Shown here: piece by piece, positions 38,342 to 47,702 of the stretch
How positions within the stretch are numbered: position 1 is the stretch's first letter
Layout: the number at the start of each line of letters is the position of its first letter
Origin: Bacteroidota bacterium
Lineage (GTDB): Bacteria > Bacteroidota > Bacteroidia > AKYH767-A > OLB10
DNA length: 64,000 nt
Direction of reading: 5' to 3'
Assembly (NCBI GenBank): GCA_016722525.1
Contig: JADKJB010000004.1
Span: 62,001-126,000 of the forward strand
Position numbers and translations under genes: made by a program
Notes under the pieces: model-generated
The model's input: the letters and a program-made list of their open reading frames with translations, nothing else
The model's database searches: none
Told to the model about the DNA's origin: nothing

Positions 38342-38926
38342 CTATTTGTTAACTAGAATTACAAACAGTTCTCTGTTTTGGCGAGGTTTTATGGAATTAT
38401 AACACAATTCCAAGCACTTAATTTGAAAAAAGGGCTCGAAATATTGCAAATACTCTGTTTTATTGCCTCCGAAAGGAGGTCCTCCTTCAAATTCAGTATT
38501 GAAAAGCACTCCTGCTAAAGTGCCTCCCTGAACCAGCAACTCATGCATTTTTTTAGCATAGGCAGTACGCAAGGTTGGGTGCAACGCGCAGAAAAAAGTT
38601 TGCTCTACAATCAGATCATATTTGTGTGAATGTTCAAAAAAATCACCTTGAAACAAGTGCTTATTTGGAAAATCAGGAATTCTTTGCTTCAGGTTTTCTA
38701 ATGGTTGCAAAGCCAAATCCAATACAGACACATTCGTGAAATTATTCCTGTGTAAATATTCTGCTTCATAGGAGTTTCCGGCTCCGGGTATAAGAATATT
38801 CATTTCTCTATTCACGAGCTGATCGAAATATTCTTTCAAAGGAGTAGCCACTTCCCCAATGTCCCAGCCAGCCTGATTATTTTCATATCTGTTTTGCCAG
38901 TAATTTTTATCGAAGTATTCGGTCAT
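38342..38926 (-). CDS. Thiopurine S-methyltransferase-like SAM-dependent methyltransferase
   Basis: A 194-aa class I methyltransferase of the TPMT/halide methyltransferase family. MTEYFDKNYWQNRYENNQAGWDIG is the typical N-terminus. NILIPGAGNSYEAEYLHRN forms the SAM-binding loop, VSVLDLALQPLENLK holds the acidic ribose-binding residue, and YDLIVEQTFFCALHPTLR follows. In bacteria these proteins detoxify thiols, tellurite or halides; here the substrate is unknown. It stands alone between the NlpC/P60 gene and rlmD, on the same strand as both but with separate spacing. Confidence 0.88.
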   Translation of the reverse strand: MTEYFDKNYWQNRYENNQAGWDIGEVATPLKEYFDQLVNREMNILIPGAGNSYEAEYLHRNNFTNVSVLDLALQPLENLKQRIPDFPNKHLFQGDFFEHSHKYDLIVEQTFFCALHPTLRTAYAKKMHELLVQGGTLAGVLFNTEFEGGPPFGGNKTEYLQYFEPFFQIKCLELCYNSIKPRQNRELFVILVNK

Positions 38927-39050
38927 TCAGTAGTAAGTGAATTTGTTGATTTGGATTTGCGAACAAATGGCAGGAGAATTTATTTTTTACTCTGCTTAAA
39001 GTTTTGATGAATAAATTATTTATACATGATACTTTAACTTTTATGCACTT

Positions 39051-40445
39051 TTAATTGTACTTTCTAACTAACAGCGCTACATTTTCAACATGCGAAGTAT
39101 GAGGGAACATATCAACAGGTTTCATTTTCTCTACCACATAATTTTCAGATAATAATAAAATGTCTCTGGCTTGAGTGGCAGGGTTACAGCTAACATAAAC
39201 AATTTTTTTTGCACCGGAATCAGCTATTCTTTTTACAACATCATCGTGCATGCCGGCTCTGGGAGGGTCTGTAATTATTACATCAGGAGCACCGTGAATC
39301 TGAAAGAATTCCTTTGTTAAAACATCTTTCATATCACCTGCAAAAAAATTCATGTTTTTTATCGAATTTAATTTGGCGTTTTGTTCAGCATCATCAATAG
39401 CTTCTTTTACGTATTCTACGCCAATTACTTTAAGCGCTTTAGCTGAAACAAATGCAGCAATAGAACCTGTTCCTGTATAGAGATCATAAACTGTTTCTAT
39501 ACCTGTTAATCCTGCATATTCACGTGCAATTCGATACAATTCCAAAGCCTGTAAAGTATTTGTCTGGAAAAATGATTTCGGACCAATAATAAATTTAAGG
39601 TTTTCCAATTGCTCAATGATATAGGGTCTACCATGATATACAATAGTTTCCTGATCAAATATGGTGTCGTTTCTTTTTCCATTAATCACGTATTGAAGAG
39701 ATGTAATCCATGGAAATTTTGTTTTAATAGCACTCATCAGTCCTTCCACTATATCAGCATGAAATTCCTTGAATACCACAATCACCATCCATTCATCAGT
39801 GGTAGTGTTGCGAATAATAAGGTTGCGCATAATTCCATCTTGTTGTTTAAGATCGAAGTAGGAGATGTTATTTTTTAATGTAGTTTCTCTAACAAACAAG
39901 CGTATGGAATCTGCCCGGTGGTCTTGCAAAAAGCAGGTGTTGATATCAAGAACTTTATTGAATTTACCTGGAATGTGAAATCCTAAACCATTCATTTGGT
40001 GGTCTCCATCAAATTCCATTTCCTCTTTCAACAAAAATCTTTTGTGAGTAAAAGTATATTCCATTTTGTTTCTGTAATTCCTGGTGTTTTGTGCACCAAG
40101 AATTGGATCAATGGGAGGCGCTGTGATTTTGGCTAACCTTTCCATTGCATCTCTCACCACTTTTTCCTTAAAACGTATCTGGGCATCATAATCAAATCTT
40201 GCCATTTGCACCCACCACATAAACCGAAGTGTGTACAAAATGGAGTTGTGCGCCAAGGAGAAAAATGGGTTGTTTTTACCACCTGCCTTCATCGAAAGAT
40301 TTTGATTTTCGAGTGATTTCTACATCTACCACATCTCCGGCACTCCGCCTTCAATAAAATAGCTTTTTTCCTCAAATTTCCCTACTGATCTGCCTTTATC
40401 TGCAATATCAATAATCTGAACACCTTCAATTATAGTCCTTTTCAT
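39051..40445 (-). CDS. rlmD: 23S rRNA (uracil-5-)-methyltransferase RlmD, three frame breaks
   Basis: SAM-dependent methylation of a uracil in 23S rRNA. The intact frame 39051-40292 covers the last three-quarters. Reading upstream with one base restored near 40197, 40270 and 40343 gives MKRTIIEGVQIIDIADKGRS, FIEGGVPGDVVDVEI (TRAM domain) and FCTHFGLCGGCKWQ, the [4Fe-4S] motif. The catalytic domain shows YDLYTGTGSIAAFVS, IITDPPRAGMHDDVVKRI and the nucleophile in VYVSCNPATQARD. The joined 465-aa product fits RlmD. The TRAM domain and the cluster appear only after correction, which strongly favours sequencing error. Confidence 0.9.
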
Positions 40446-40452
40446 AGCCTGG

Positions 40453-40469
40453 CAAAAGTACTATATTTG
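40453..40469. promoter_or_regulatory. Back-to-back divergent -7 elements for rlmD and the T9SS fragment gene
   Basis: TACTTTTG on the minus strand (40453-40460) lies 7 bases before the rlmD ATG. TATATTTG on the plus strand (40462-40469) lies 60 bases before the ATG at 40530. Only one base separates the two. Confidence 0.5.
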
Positions 40470-40529
40470 TATTGTTTAACGACTTTAAATGATTTTTCGA
40501 AGGGAGTAAAAGCATTATAAATTTTAGAG

Positions 40530-41137
40530 ATGACAGGCATAAAAAGGAAGTATTTTTTATGGTTGACAATTTAGGTTGCTCTATTTTGTTGGAAGGGACA
40601 GCACCACCCTGGGTAAATAAATTAAAATGGACTCCCTACGAAACCTGGCTGGGAGGAGTTAAAAACTATGAAATTTACAGGAGTGATGGTGAAACAGGTG
40701 CTTTTCAATTATCCCGCACTACAGCTGATTCTGTTCAATGGTTTCTTGATGATAACCTGGATGTAAGTGTCGGCAAATATCATTATTTTGTGAGAGCATT
40801 TGAAGGAAACGGTGGCGCCGGAGCATCCAGTACCTCTAATGAAATTGAGTTATTTCAACCGCCATATATTTTCCTTCCCAACGCATTCACTCCTAACGGT
40901 GATGGAAACAATGATACATGGGGTGGGTTCGAGAATTTCGTAAAAGAAATTAAGTTCTCCATTTTTAACAGATGGGGGCAGTTAATCTATTCAGGAGCAG
41001 GCAATACTGCTTCCTGGGATGGCCGATTTGATGGTGCTCCGGTTCCCGAAGGTTTGTACATTTATCATGTCAGTTATTCCGGATTTCAAAAAGGGCAAAA
41101 TTACTCTTTGCATGGAACAATCAGCCTTATTCGATGA
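40530..41137 (+). CDS. T9SS type B surface protein, internal segment missing
   Basis: The last 192 residues form a fibronectin-like domain (KLKWTPYETWLGGVKNYEIYRSD) followed by a clear type B CTD (YIFLPNAFTPNGDGNND, FSIFNRWGQLIYSG, PEGLYIYHVSYSG, GTISLIR). The frame 40559-41137 has no signal peptide. Upstream in another frame, the ATG at 40530 starts MTGIKRKYFLWLTI, which looks like the start of a signal peptide and stops right at the join. A whole protein like the 699-aa one at 5.8 kb would have about 500 more residues between these pieces. I read it as a gene that lost its middle, by deletion or by assembly collapse. Confidence 0.7.
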
Positions 41138-41197
41138 TAGAACACTAGTACCTGAAGTCATTAATTCTTACCTTTACAGAATCAAAATAAAAATAGA

Positions 41198-42422
41198 ATG
41201 ATTGCTATATTGAATAGTAAACAAGCCATTGAACTTGAAGAGAAATACAGTGCACATAATTATCATCCGTTACCGGTAGTTTTAGCTCGCGGTGAAGGAG
41301 TTTATGTTTGGGACGTGGAGGGTAAAAAATATTTTGATTTTTTATCGGCGTATTCTGCCGTCAATCAAGGTCATTGTCATCCAAGAATTATTCATGCACT
41401 CATTGACCAGGCATCCAAACTTACACTCACATCAAGGGCTTTTCATAACAATTTAATGGGAGAGTACTCAGAGTATATCACCTCCTATTTTGGATACGAC
41501 AAAGTACTTCCAATGAATACCGGAGTGGAGGCTGTTGAAACAGGCATTAAGCTTTGCAGAAAATGGGCTTACGAAGTAAAAGGTATTGAAGTAAATAAAG
41601 CTAAAATTATTGTTTGTGAAGGTAATTTTCATGGCAGAACCCTAGCGGCTATTTCAGCGTCTACAGACCCGGATTCCAACCGTAATTTTGGACCCTATTT
41701 GCCAGGATATATCATCATTCCTTTTAATAATCTGGAAGCTTTGGCAACCGCGTTGCAGGACAAGAATGTAGCTGGATTTTTAATGGAGCCTATACAGGGT
41801 GAAGCAGGTGTTTTGGTTCCAGATGAGGGTTTTCTGGCCAAAGCATTCGAGTTATGCCGCAATGCAAATGTTTTATTTATTGCTGATGAAATACAAACCG
41901 GAATTGCTCGTACCGGTAAACTGCTCGCCTGCGATCATGAAAATGTTAAAGCTGATATTTTGTTGCTTGGAAAAGCGCTTTCTGGTGGTACTATACCCGT
42001 TTCGGCTGTGCTTGCGAATGATGAAATTATGTTGTGCATAAAGCCCGGCGAACATGGTTCTACTTACGGGGGAAATCCGTTAGCATGTAAAGTCGCTATG
42101 GAGTCACTTGCGGTAGTTAAAGATGAAGCACTTGCAGAAAATGCCGAACGCATGGGACACATTTTAAGAAACGAATTGCGTTCTATTAAATCTGAAATGA
42201 TTTCGATGGTTCGTGGAAAAGGTCTGCTAAATGCTATTGTTATTAAACCAATCAATCGCAAAGATGCATGACGTTTGCTTAAAGTTAGCTGAGAATGGTT
42301 TGCTGGCAAAACCAACCCATGGAGATATTATCAGATTTGCTCCACCATTGATCATTAACGAAGATCAATTAATGGAGTGTGCGGAAATCATTAGTAAAAC
42401 AATTAAATCCTTTCATTCCTGA
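41198..42422 (+). CDS. rocD: Ornithine aminotransferase, one frame break
   Basis: A PLP enzyme that converts ornithine and 2-oxoglutarate to glutamate semialdehyde. The joined length is 408 aa. Landmarks: VLARGEGVYVWDVEGKKYFDF, HPRIIHALIDQASKLTLTSRA, NTGVEAVETGIKLCRKWAYEV, EGNFHGRTLAAISAST, FIADEIQTGIARTGK, and LLLGKALSGGTIPVSA with the PLP lysine. The frame breaks near 42267, where two bases lost from a G-run would restore NRKDAWDVCLKLAENGLL and the normal C-terminus. Its end overlaps the convergent DUF4199 gene by 10 bases. It follows the truncated T9SS gene by 60 bases. Confidence 0.93.
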
Positions 42423-42937
42423 TCAAGAAATTTCAGCAGAAGGGTCCTCCTTTTTAAAATTCCTGCACAAATAAGTGTAATAACCAATCCCATTATTATC
42501 ATTCCCACCAGTGAAAAAGAGGCCATCATTGTAGGTGTTGACCACATTGCCATGGTGTCAGCCATTTTTTCGACTTCACTTTCCGACATCCCTTTTTCAA
42601 TCATTTTTTGTTCCTGCATCATTCTGATATAAGTAACCATTCCCGGGTTAATTACCGTGAAGTATAAGTATGAAAAAACGGCAGATATAGCTCCTCCTAC
42701 TATTGATATAACCATTCCCATGGAAAAACCTTTTCCAAAAGTGATAAAGCCGTTGCCTGATTTATCTCGGAATTCTTTTATGCCAAGGAATATTATAACA
42801 GCCATTAATACTATGTTAAAGTACATGCTGATGTTTTGTAGTGTCTCATTTTTTTCTAAGCCAAGGCTGTAAAAAATAAGAGGAAGTGCTGCAAGTACAC
42901 CACCCAGAATTAAACCATATTTGACGGAAGTGCTCAT
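42413..42937 (-). CDS. DUF4199 domain membrane protein
   Basis: A 174-aa inner-membrane protein of the DUF4199 family, found mainly in Bacteroidota. Four hydrophobic helices are visible at about residues 6-25 (GLILGGVLAALPLIFYSL), 35-52 (ISMYFNIVLMAVIIFLGI), 72-95 (GMVISIVGGAISAVFSYLYF) and 140-163 (VGMIIMGLVITLICAGIL). Between helices 3 and 4 lies a charged loop (QEQKMIEKGMSESEVEKMAD). Function unknown. A promoter element lies 44 bases before its start, and its 3' end overlaps the end of rocD. Confidence 0.85.
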   Translation of the reverse strand: MSTSVKYGLILGGVLAALPLIFYSLGLEKNETLQNISMYFNIVLMAVIIFLGIKEFRDKSGNGFITFGKGFSMGMVISIVGGAISAVFSYLYFTVINPGMVTYIRMMQEQKMIEKGMSESEVEKMADTMAMWSTPTMMASFSLVGMIIMGLVITLICAGILKRRTLLLKFLDQE

Positions 42938-42981
42938 AGTATTTATTTTATAGAATTATTAAATTGAATGAATTATTTATG

Positions 42982-42989
42982 CAAATGTA
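42982..42989 (-). promoter_or_regulatory. -7 promoter element of the DUF4199 gene
   Basis: TACATTTG on the minus strand, 44 bases before the ATG at 42937. Confidence 0.45.
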
Positions 42990-42995
42990 AACTTT

Positions 42996-44139
42996 TCATA
43001 ATGATTCCAAAATCATTTTTGCACCCATTTCGCCAATCAAACTCCCTATGGCCACTCCCATACCACCCATTCTTACCGCACAATACAAATTGCCCTCCAC
43101 TTGTCTGACAATAGTTGATTTCGATTCTCCAACACCCATAATCCCGCTCCAACGCATTTCAATGGTATACTTTGCATCCGGCAAAATCATTTCATTTAAA
43201 AGTGCTTCCAGCTTATTTTGAATGATAGTAGTAGTGCCAAATTCGGCAGTGGTTTCACCTTTAAAATCAAGATTTCTGCCGCCTCCCAGAAGCACACGGT
43301 TACCTACATTTCGAAAATAATAATAACCCTTTTCGAAATGAAAACTTCCTTTTATTTTGAGGTTTGGAATCGGTTCTGTGATAAGAACCTGTGCCCGGGC
43401 AGGTACAACTGCAATTTCAGGAAGCAGAGCAGCAGCAAATCCATTATTAGCGATAAGTGTTCTTTTTGATTTAAATGAAAATCCGTCTTCGCAATTAATT
43501 AGTGTATTTTTTTCCGAATTATGAACTGCACTTATACTAAGACCGTTAATTATTTTTACACCGGTTTTATGTGCCAGATTCACGAGCGCTTCCATCATTT
43601 TTCCGGTATTAATTTGCCCTTCACATTGATTTAACACCATATGATTTACGTTGTTAAACCCAAATTCATTAATTTTTTCGTCTGCATTTGAATACGTATT
43701 GGAAGTGCCGGTCAAAGGTTTCAGCATCCGATTAAAGTATTCCATTTTAGCAACTCCTATTTCAAAGGCAGCCGTATCTGATGTTGAAAAAACTTCGTAA
43801 CCGCCCAATGGTTCATAATCCAGGCTGACATCTCCCAGGAGGTTCCTCAATTTTTGCAATCCATGCCAGCGCAGTTCAATTCGTTTAAAAACAGCTTCTT
43901 CACTTTCTTTCGACAAATCATCTATCAGTTCAGTCATGCTTCCGAAACAGGCAAATCCGGCGTTTCTGGTACTCGCTCCATAAGGAATAAATCCTCTGTC
44001 AATGACTACAACATTTAATTTAGGAGCTATTAACTTAAGATTGATGGCGGCATTTAGTCCAACAATACCACTGCCAATAACACATACATCGATATTGTTA
44101 AAAATGGTCTCTTTTTCCCAAAAAACTAGGTACGTACAT
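42996..44139 (-). CDS. FAD-dependent oxidoreductase (D-amino-acid-oxidase/glycine-oxidase family), one frame break
   Basis: About 380 aa. The main frame extends upstream of the ATG at 43937 and includes the dinucleotide-binding VCVIGSGIVGLNAAINL and GASTRNAGFACFGS. Reading it back to an ATG at 44139 needs removal of one base from a T-run near 44124, giving MYVPSFWEKETIF. The C-terminal FAD-binding part shows RMGGMGVAIGSLIGEMGAK, and GYYYFRNVGNRVLLGGGRNLDF lies between. The family oxidises secondary or primary amines, but the substrate is unknown. The gene is divergent from the VWA/AAA+ pair across a 290-base gap. Confidence 0.85.
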
Positions 44140-44429
44140 TTTTTTTGACTAAGATAATTGAAAAATGATATTAGTTTTAGCGTTCATCGGGTTTTGATAT
44201 TATCAGGACTGGAAATTTTTTGCTTTTAACTGCAATGGATGCGTAATTGGATATTATGTGTTTGATATTGTGAGTTTTATGGTTTTGTTTACAACTTAAT
44301 TTTGCCTACTCTGTGAATCAGTCTTTTTCTGTACTATCCTGTATTGCGAAAAAATGCATTTCTAAAATACCTTTGATTAACTTTGTTAGGCTGTAAAACT
44401 ATTAACATTCAGGACTGTTTATACTCATC
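44140..44429. other. Divergent intergenic region between the oxidoreductase and the VWA gene
   Basis: No coding frame or stable hairpin was seen. Two overlapping candidate -7 elements on the plus strand, TACCTTTG (44368-44375) and TAACTTTG (44378-44385), lie 44-55 bases before the VWA gene start. Confidence 0.5.
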
Positions 44430-45521
44430 ATGATAGGCTTCAGATTCAATAATTACAATCCACTTAACCAAACACCATTTGAGAAGTTATTTGATATCTT
44501 CAAACAACTTCTTACTTATACCAGTGGTGATTTTAATGAAGCTATTAGTTGGATAACCGAATTAGATAAGGAATATAAATTGACCGAACCGGGTTATGGA
44601 ATTGGTGATTTTATTCAAGACCTAAAAGACAAGGGATACATTCGTGATGATGCACCCGGATCAGGAAATATTGTTATTACCTCCAAAACCGAGCAGGCAA
44701 TAAGGCAACAGGCTCTGGAAAAGGTTTTTGGGAAATTAAAAAAAGGAAAATCCGGTAATCATGCAACGCGTTTTTCGGGTAGCGGAGATGAACTCAGTAG
44801 CGACTCTCGTCCCTTCCGTTTTGGTGATGGATTAGAACAAATTTCGATGCTCGAGTCTTTGAAAAATGCGCAGGTAAATAATGGTATTGGTGATTTTATT
44901 ATTACTGAAGACGATCTGGAAGTAAAGGAAAAGGAACACAAAACGCAGACTTCAACTGTTTTAATGATTGATATTTCACATTCGATGATTCTTTATGGCG
45001 AAGATCGAATTACTCCTGCCAAAAATGTTGCCATGGCACTCGCTGAATTAGTCAAAAGAAAATACCCGAAAGATACACTTGATATTATAGTTTTTGGTGA
45101 TGATGCCTGGCAAATTGAGGTTAAAGATTTGCCCTATCTCCAAGTTGGTCCTTTTCATACCAACACTGTATCTGGTCTGGAATTAGCCATGGATCTTTTG
45201 AGAAGAAGGAAAAATGCCAACAAACAAATTTTTATGATTACAGATGGAAAACCAACATGTATTAAAGAGAATGGTCGTTATTATAAAAATAGTTTTGGAT
45301 TAGACAGAAAGATTTTAAATAAATGTCTTACGTTGGCACAAAGTTGTCGTAGGTTAAAAATTCCTATTACCACTTTCATGGTAGCAACCGATCCTTACCT
45401 GAAGGAGTTTGTTCATGACTTTACAGAAGCTAATCATGGCAAAGCATTCTATACATCACTTCAGGGATTGGGAGAATTTATTTTTGAAGATTTTGAAAGA
45501 AATAAAAAACGAAAAATTTAG
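44430..45521 (+). CDS. VWA domain protein of a chelatase-like VWA/AAA+ pair
   Basis: A 363-aa cytoplasmic protein without a signal peptide. The first about 170 residues are helical and charged (FEKLFDIFKQLLTYTSGDF, EQISMLESLKNAQVNNG). The von Willebrand A domain occupies about residues 170-355; its MIDAS metal site is seen in LMIDISHSMILYG (DxSxS) with later residues in HTNTVSGLELAMDLL and FMITDGKPTC. In Mg-chelatase and MoxR systems such VWA proteins are partners of AAA+ ATPases, and the next gene encodes one. No target subunit is nearby. It might remodel or insert metal into an unknown complex. The order VWA first, ATPase second is the reverse of usual MoxR operons. Confidence 0.85.
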   Translation: MIGFRFNNYNPLNQTPFEKLFDIFKQLLTYTSGDFNEAISWITELDKEYKLTEPGYGIGDFIQDLKDKGYIRDDAPGSGNIVITSKTEQAIRQQALEKVFGKLKKGKSGNHATRFSGSGDELSSDSRPFRFGDGLEQISMLESLKNAQVNNGIGDFIITEDDLEVKEKEHKTQTSTVLMIDISHSMILYGEDRITPAKNVAMALAELVKRKYPKDTLDIIVFGDDAWQIEVKDLPYLQVGPFHTNTVSGLELAMDLLRRRKNANKQIFMITDGKPTCIKENGRYYKNSFGLDRKILNKCLTLAQSCRRLKIPITTFMVATDPYLKEFVHDFTEANHGKAFYTSLQGLGEFIFEDFERNKKRKI

Positions 45522-45606
45522 AAAGATTTAAGTTTAACAATTATTAAGAAGAGCAACATCCGCTTTGTTGCAGGAAGTTATTTAAACTGATTAAAATATT
45601 GCCTTT

Positions 45607-47091
45607 ATGAAGAACATATCAACCCTTGGAGAATTAAAAAAGTCAGGATACATCAGCAAGCGTATAAAAGATGAATTGCGTGATAATTTAATTCGAAAAA
45701 TAAGAAATAAAGAAAATATTTTCACTGGAATAATTGGCTTTGAAGACACAGTTGTTCCTGAAATTGAAAGAGCGATCTTGTCTCGTCACAATATGAATTT
45801 ATTAGGCTTAAGAGGTCAGGCAAAGACCCGAATTGCCCGACAAATGACAGAGCTTTTAGATGAATATATACCCATAGTTTCAGGTAGTGAGCTCAACGAT
45901 GATCCCTTGAATCCCATATCAGCTTTTTCCAAACAATTGATAGCTGAACATGGCGATCAGACTCCTGTTTCATGGATACATCGTGATGAACGCTATGTCG
46001 AAAAACTGGCCACACCTGATGTTTCTATTGCCGATCTGATTGGCGATGTGGATCCTATCAAAGCAGCAAATCTTCGTTTAAATTATGCCGATGAGCGGGT
46101 AATTCACTATGGTATTATTCCCCGAAGCAACCGTTGTATATTTGTGATCAACGAACTACCCGATTTGCAGGCAAGAATTCAAGTTGCATTATTCAATATT
46201 TTACAAGAAGGCGATATTCAAATACGCGGGTTTAAAATCAGAATTCCTTTAGATATTCAGTTCATTTTTACTGCAAATCCAGAGGATTATACCAATCGTG
46301 GAAGCATAGTTACTCCGTTAAAAGATCGGATAGGAAGTCAGATTTTGACACACTACCCTAAAAGTATAGAATTGTCAAAGAAAATAACAGCTCAGGAAGC
46401 GAAACTGCCGGCTGAACAAAAGGAAAATGTAGAAGTTGGTGATCTGGTTGCCACCATTCTGGAACGGATAGCATTTGAAGCCCGTGAAAGTGAATTTGTG
46501 GATTCAAAAAGTGGTGTTTCTGCCAGGTTAACTATTTCAGCCTATGAAAATTTGGTTAGTACCGCCGAACGTCGTATGTTGCTTAACAATGAAAGTAAAA
46601 CTTTTGCTCGTATCTGTGATTTGATGGGTGTGATTCCAGCAGTTAATGGAAAAATAGAATTGGTTTACGAGGGGGAGCAGGAGGGTGCAGGGATTGTTGC
46701 AATGAGCTTGCTTGGAAAAGCAATTCGTAATGAGTTTCTGCAAAGATTCCCTGACCCGGGCAAACTCAAAAAGAAAAAGGAAGTCAACCCCTATCAACCA
46801 ATTATTGATTGGTTTGGTGAAGGCAACGTGGTTGATTTAATGTTACTTGAAGGGGAAAAAGTTTATAGGAAAGGTTTAGAAGCTATTCCGGGATTGGCGG
46901 CTTTAGTTGATGCCTATTGCGGAAAGGTTGGAAAAAATGAAAAGTTGTTGCTGATGGAGTTTGTATTGTTTGCCATGGCGGAACATTCATTGATAGGCAA
47001 AAATATTCTTGAAAGAGGTGTACAGTTTAGAGATATTCTTGGGTCTATGCTTTCAGAACGTGATTTTTTTAATGATCAGCAAAATAATTAA
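45607..47091 (+). CDS. ChlI/MoxR-like AAA+ ATPase partner of the VWA protein
   Basis: A 494-aa AAA+ protein. Walker A is NLLGLRGQAKTRIARQMTE; the Walker B region reads CIFVINELPDLQARIQ, with Asn before Glu in place of the usual Asp; sensor 1 is FIFTANPEDYTNRG, followed by PLKDRIGSQ. An inserted region with DVSIADLIGDVDPIK resembles Mg-chelatase ChlI and YifB-type proteins. The C-terminal helical domain (about 320-494) is specific to this family. The neighbouring VWA gene, 85 bases upstream, makes a standard two-part ATPase system. No protoporphyrin chelatase H-subunit gene is present here, so chlorophyll-type chelation is unlikely. Confidence 0.85.
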   Translation: MKNISTLGELKKSGYISKRIKDELRDNLIRKIRNKENIFTGIIGFEDTVVPEIERAILSRHNMNLLGLRGQAKTRIARQMTELLDEYIPIVSGSELNDDPLNPISAFSKQLIAEHGDQTPVSWIHRDERYVEKLATPDVSIADLIGDVDPIKAANLRLNYADERVIHYGIIPRSNRCIFVINELPDLQARIQVALFNILQEGDIQIRGFKIRIPLDIQFIFTANPEDYTNRGSIVTPLKDRIGSQILTHYPKSIELSKKITAQEAKLPAEQKENVEVGDLVATILERIAFEARESEFVDSKSGVSARLTISAYENLVSTAERRMLLNNESKTFARICDLMGVIPAVNGKIELVYEGEQEGAGIVAMSLLGKAIRNEFLQRFPDPGKLKKKKEVNPYQPIIDWFGEGNVVDLMLLEGEKVYRKGLEAIPGLAALVDAYCGKVGKNEKLLLMEFVLFAMAEHSLIGKNILERGVQFRDILGSMLSERDFFNDQQNN

Positions 47092-47191
47092 ATCTGTTCG
47101 GACTCTGAAGTTTTACTTGTTTCTGATAGCAATATAATTTCATTTTAGCGCTATCACGACATTTAAGTAAGTACTCATTTACCTTAGCGGA

Positions 47192-47671
47192 ATGATTACC
47201 CACTACAGCCTGAATGAGATTAAGAAAGAGTTGCTTGAAATACCTGATAAAAAACTGGTAGAACTTGTTATTGCGCTTGCGAAGTATAAAAGAGATAATA
47301 AGGAATTTCTTAATTACCTGCTCTATTATTCGTCTGCTGTCGATGTTTTTATTAATGGTATTCTGTCCGAAATTGACGGTCATTTTGAAATGATCAATGA
47401 ACAATCTAATCTTTATTATTCAAAAAAAAGCCTTAGGAAAATTCTTAGAATTATCAATAAATATAGTAAGTATATAGGCGATAAAAGTAAAACAGCTCAG
47501 TTACTGCTATATTTTTGCACCAAGTTAAAAAATTCCGGGTTGCCCTATCAAAAGAGTCAGACTCTGATAAATATGTATGACAGCCAAATTAAAAAAATAA
47601 ACAAATTAATTGACTCTATGCATGAAGACTTTAAACATGATTTTCAAACAGACCTGGATAAACTTGTTTAA
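47192..47671 (+). CDS. Conserved-looking helical protein of unknown function
   Basis: A 159-aa cytoplasmic protein, strongly helical and basic, with no signal peptide or membrane segment. It begins MITHYSLNEIKKELLEIPDKKLVELVIALAKYKRDNKEF, then alternates short helices (LLYFCTKLKNSGLPYQKSQTL). I do not recognise a named domain. It lies 100 bases after the AAA+ gene and 31 bases before the lycopene cyclase gene, all on the same strand, so it could belong to either unit. Clean coding frame with normal codon use supports a real gene. Confidence 0.7.
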   Translation: MITHYSLNEIKKELLEIPDKKLVELVIALAKYKRDNKEFLNYLLYYSSAVDVFINGILSEIDGHFEMINEQSNLYYSKKSLRKILRIINKYSKYIGDKSKTAQLLLYFCTKLKNSGLPYQKSQTLINMYDSQIKKINKLIDSMHEDFKHDFQTDLDKLV

Positions 47672-47702
47672 ATAGTTACTGTAAAAAAGTAAAAAACACA
47701 AA

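Noticed and set aside
44430..47091. Phage-defence or toxin system, since VWA/AAA+ pairs occur in defence islands
   Set aside because: No nuclease, protease or other defence effector is present, and flanking genes are housekeeping. A chelatase-like cellular role is likelier.
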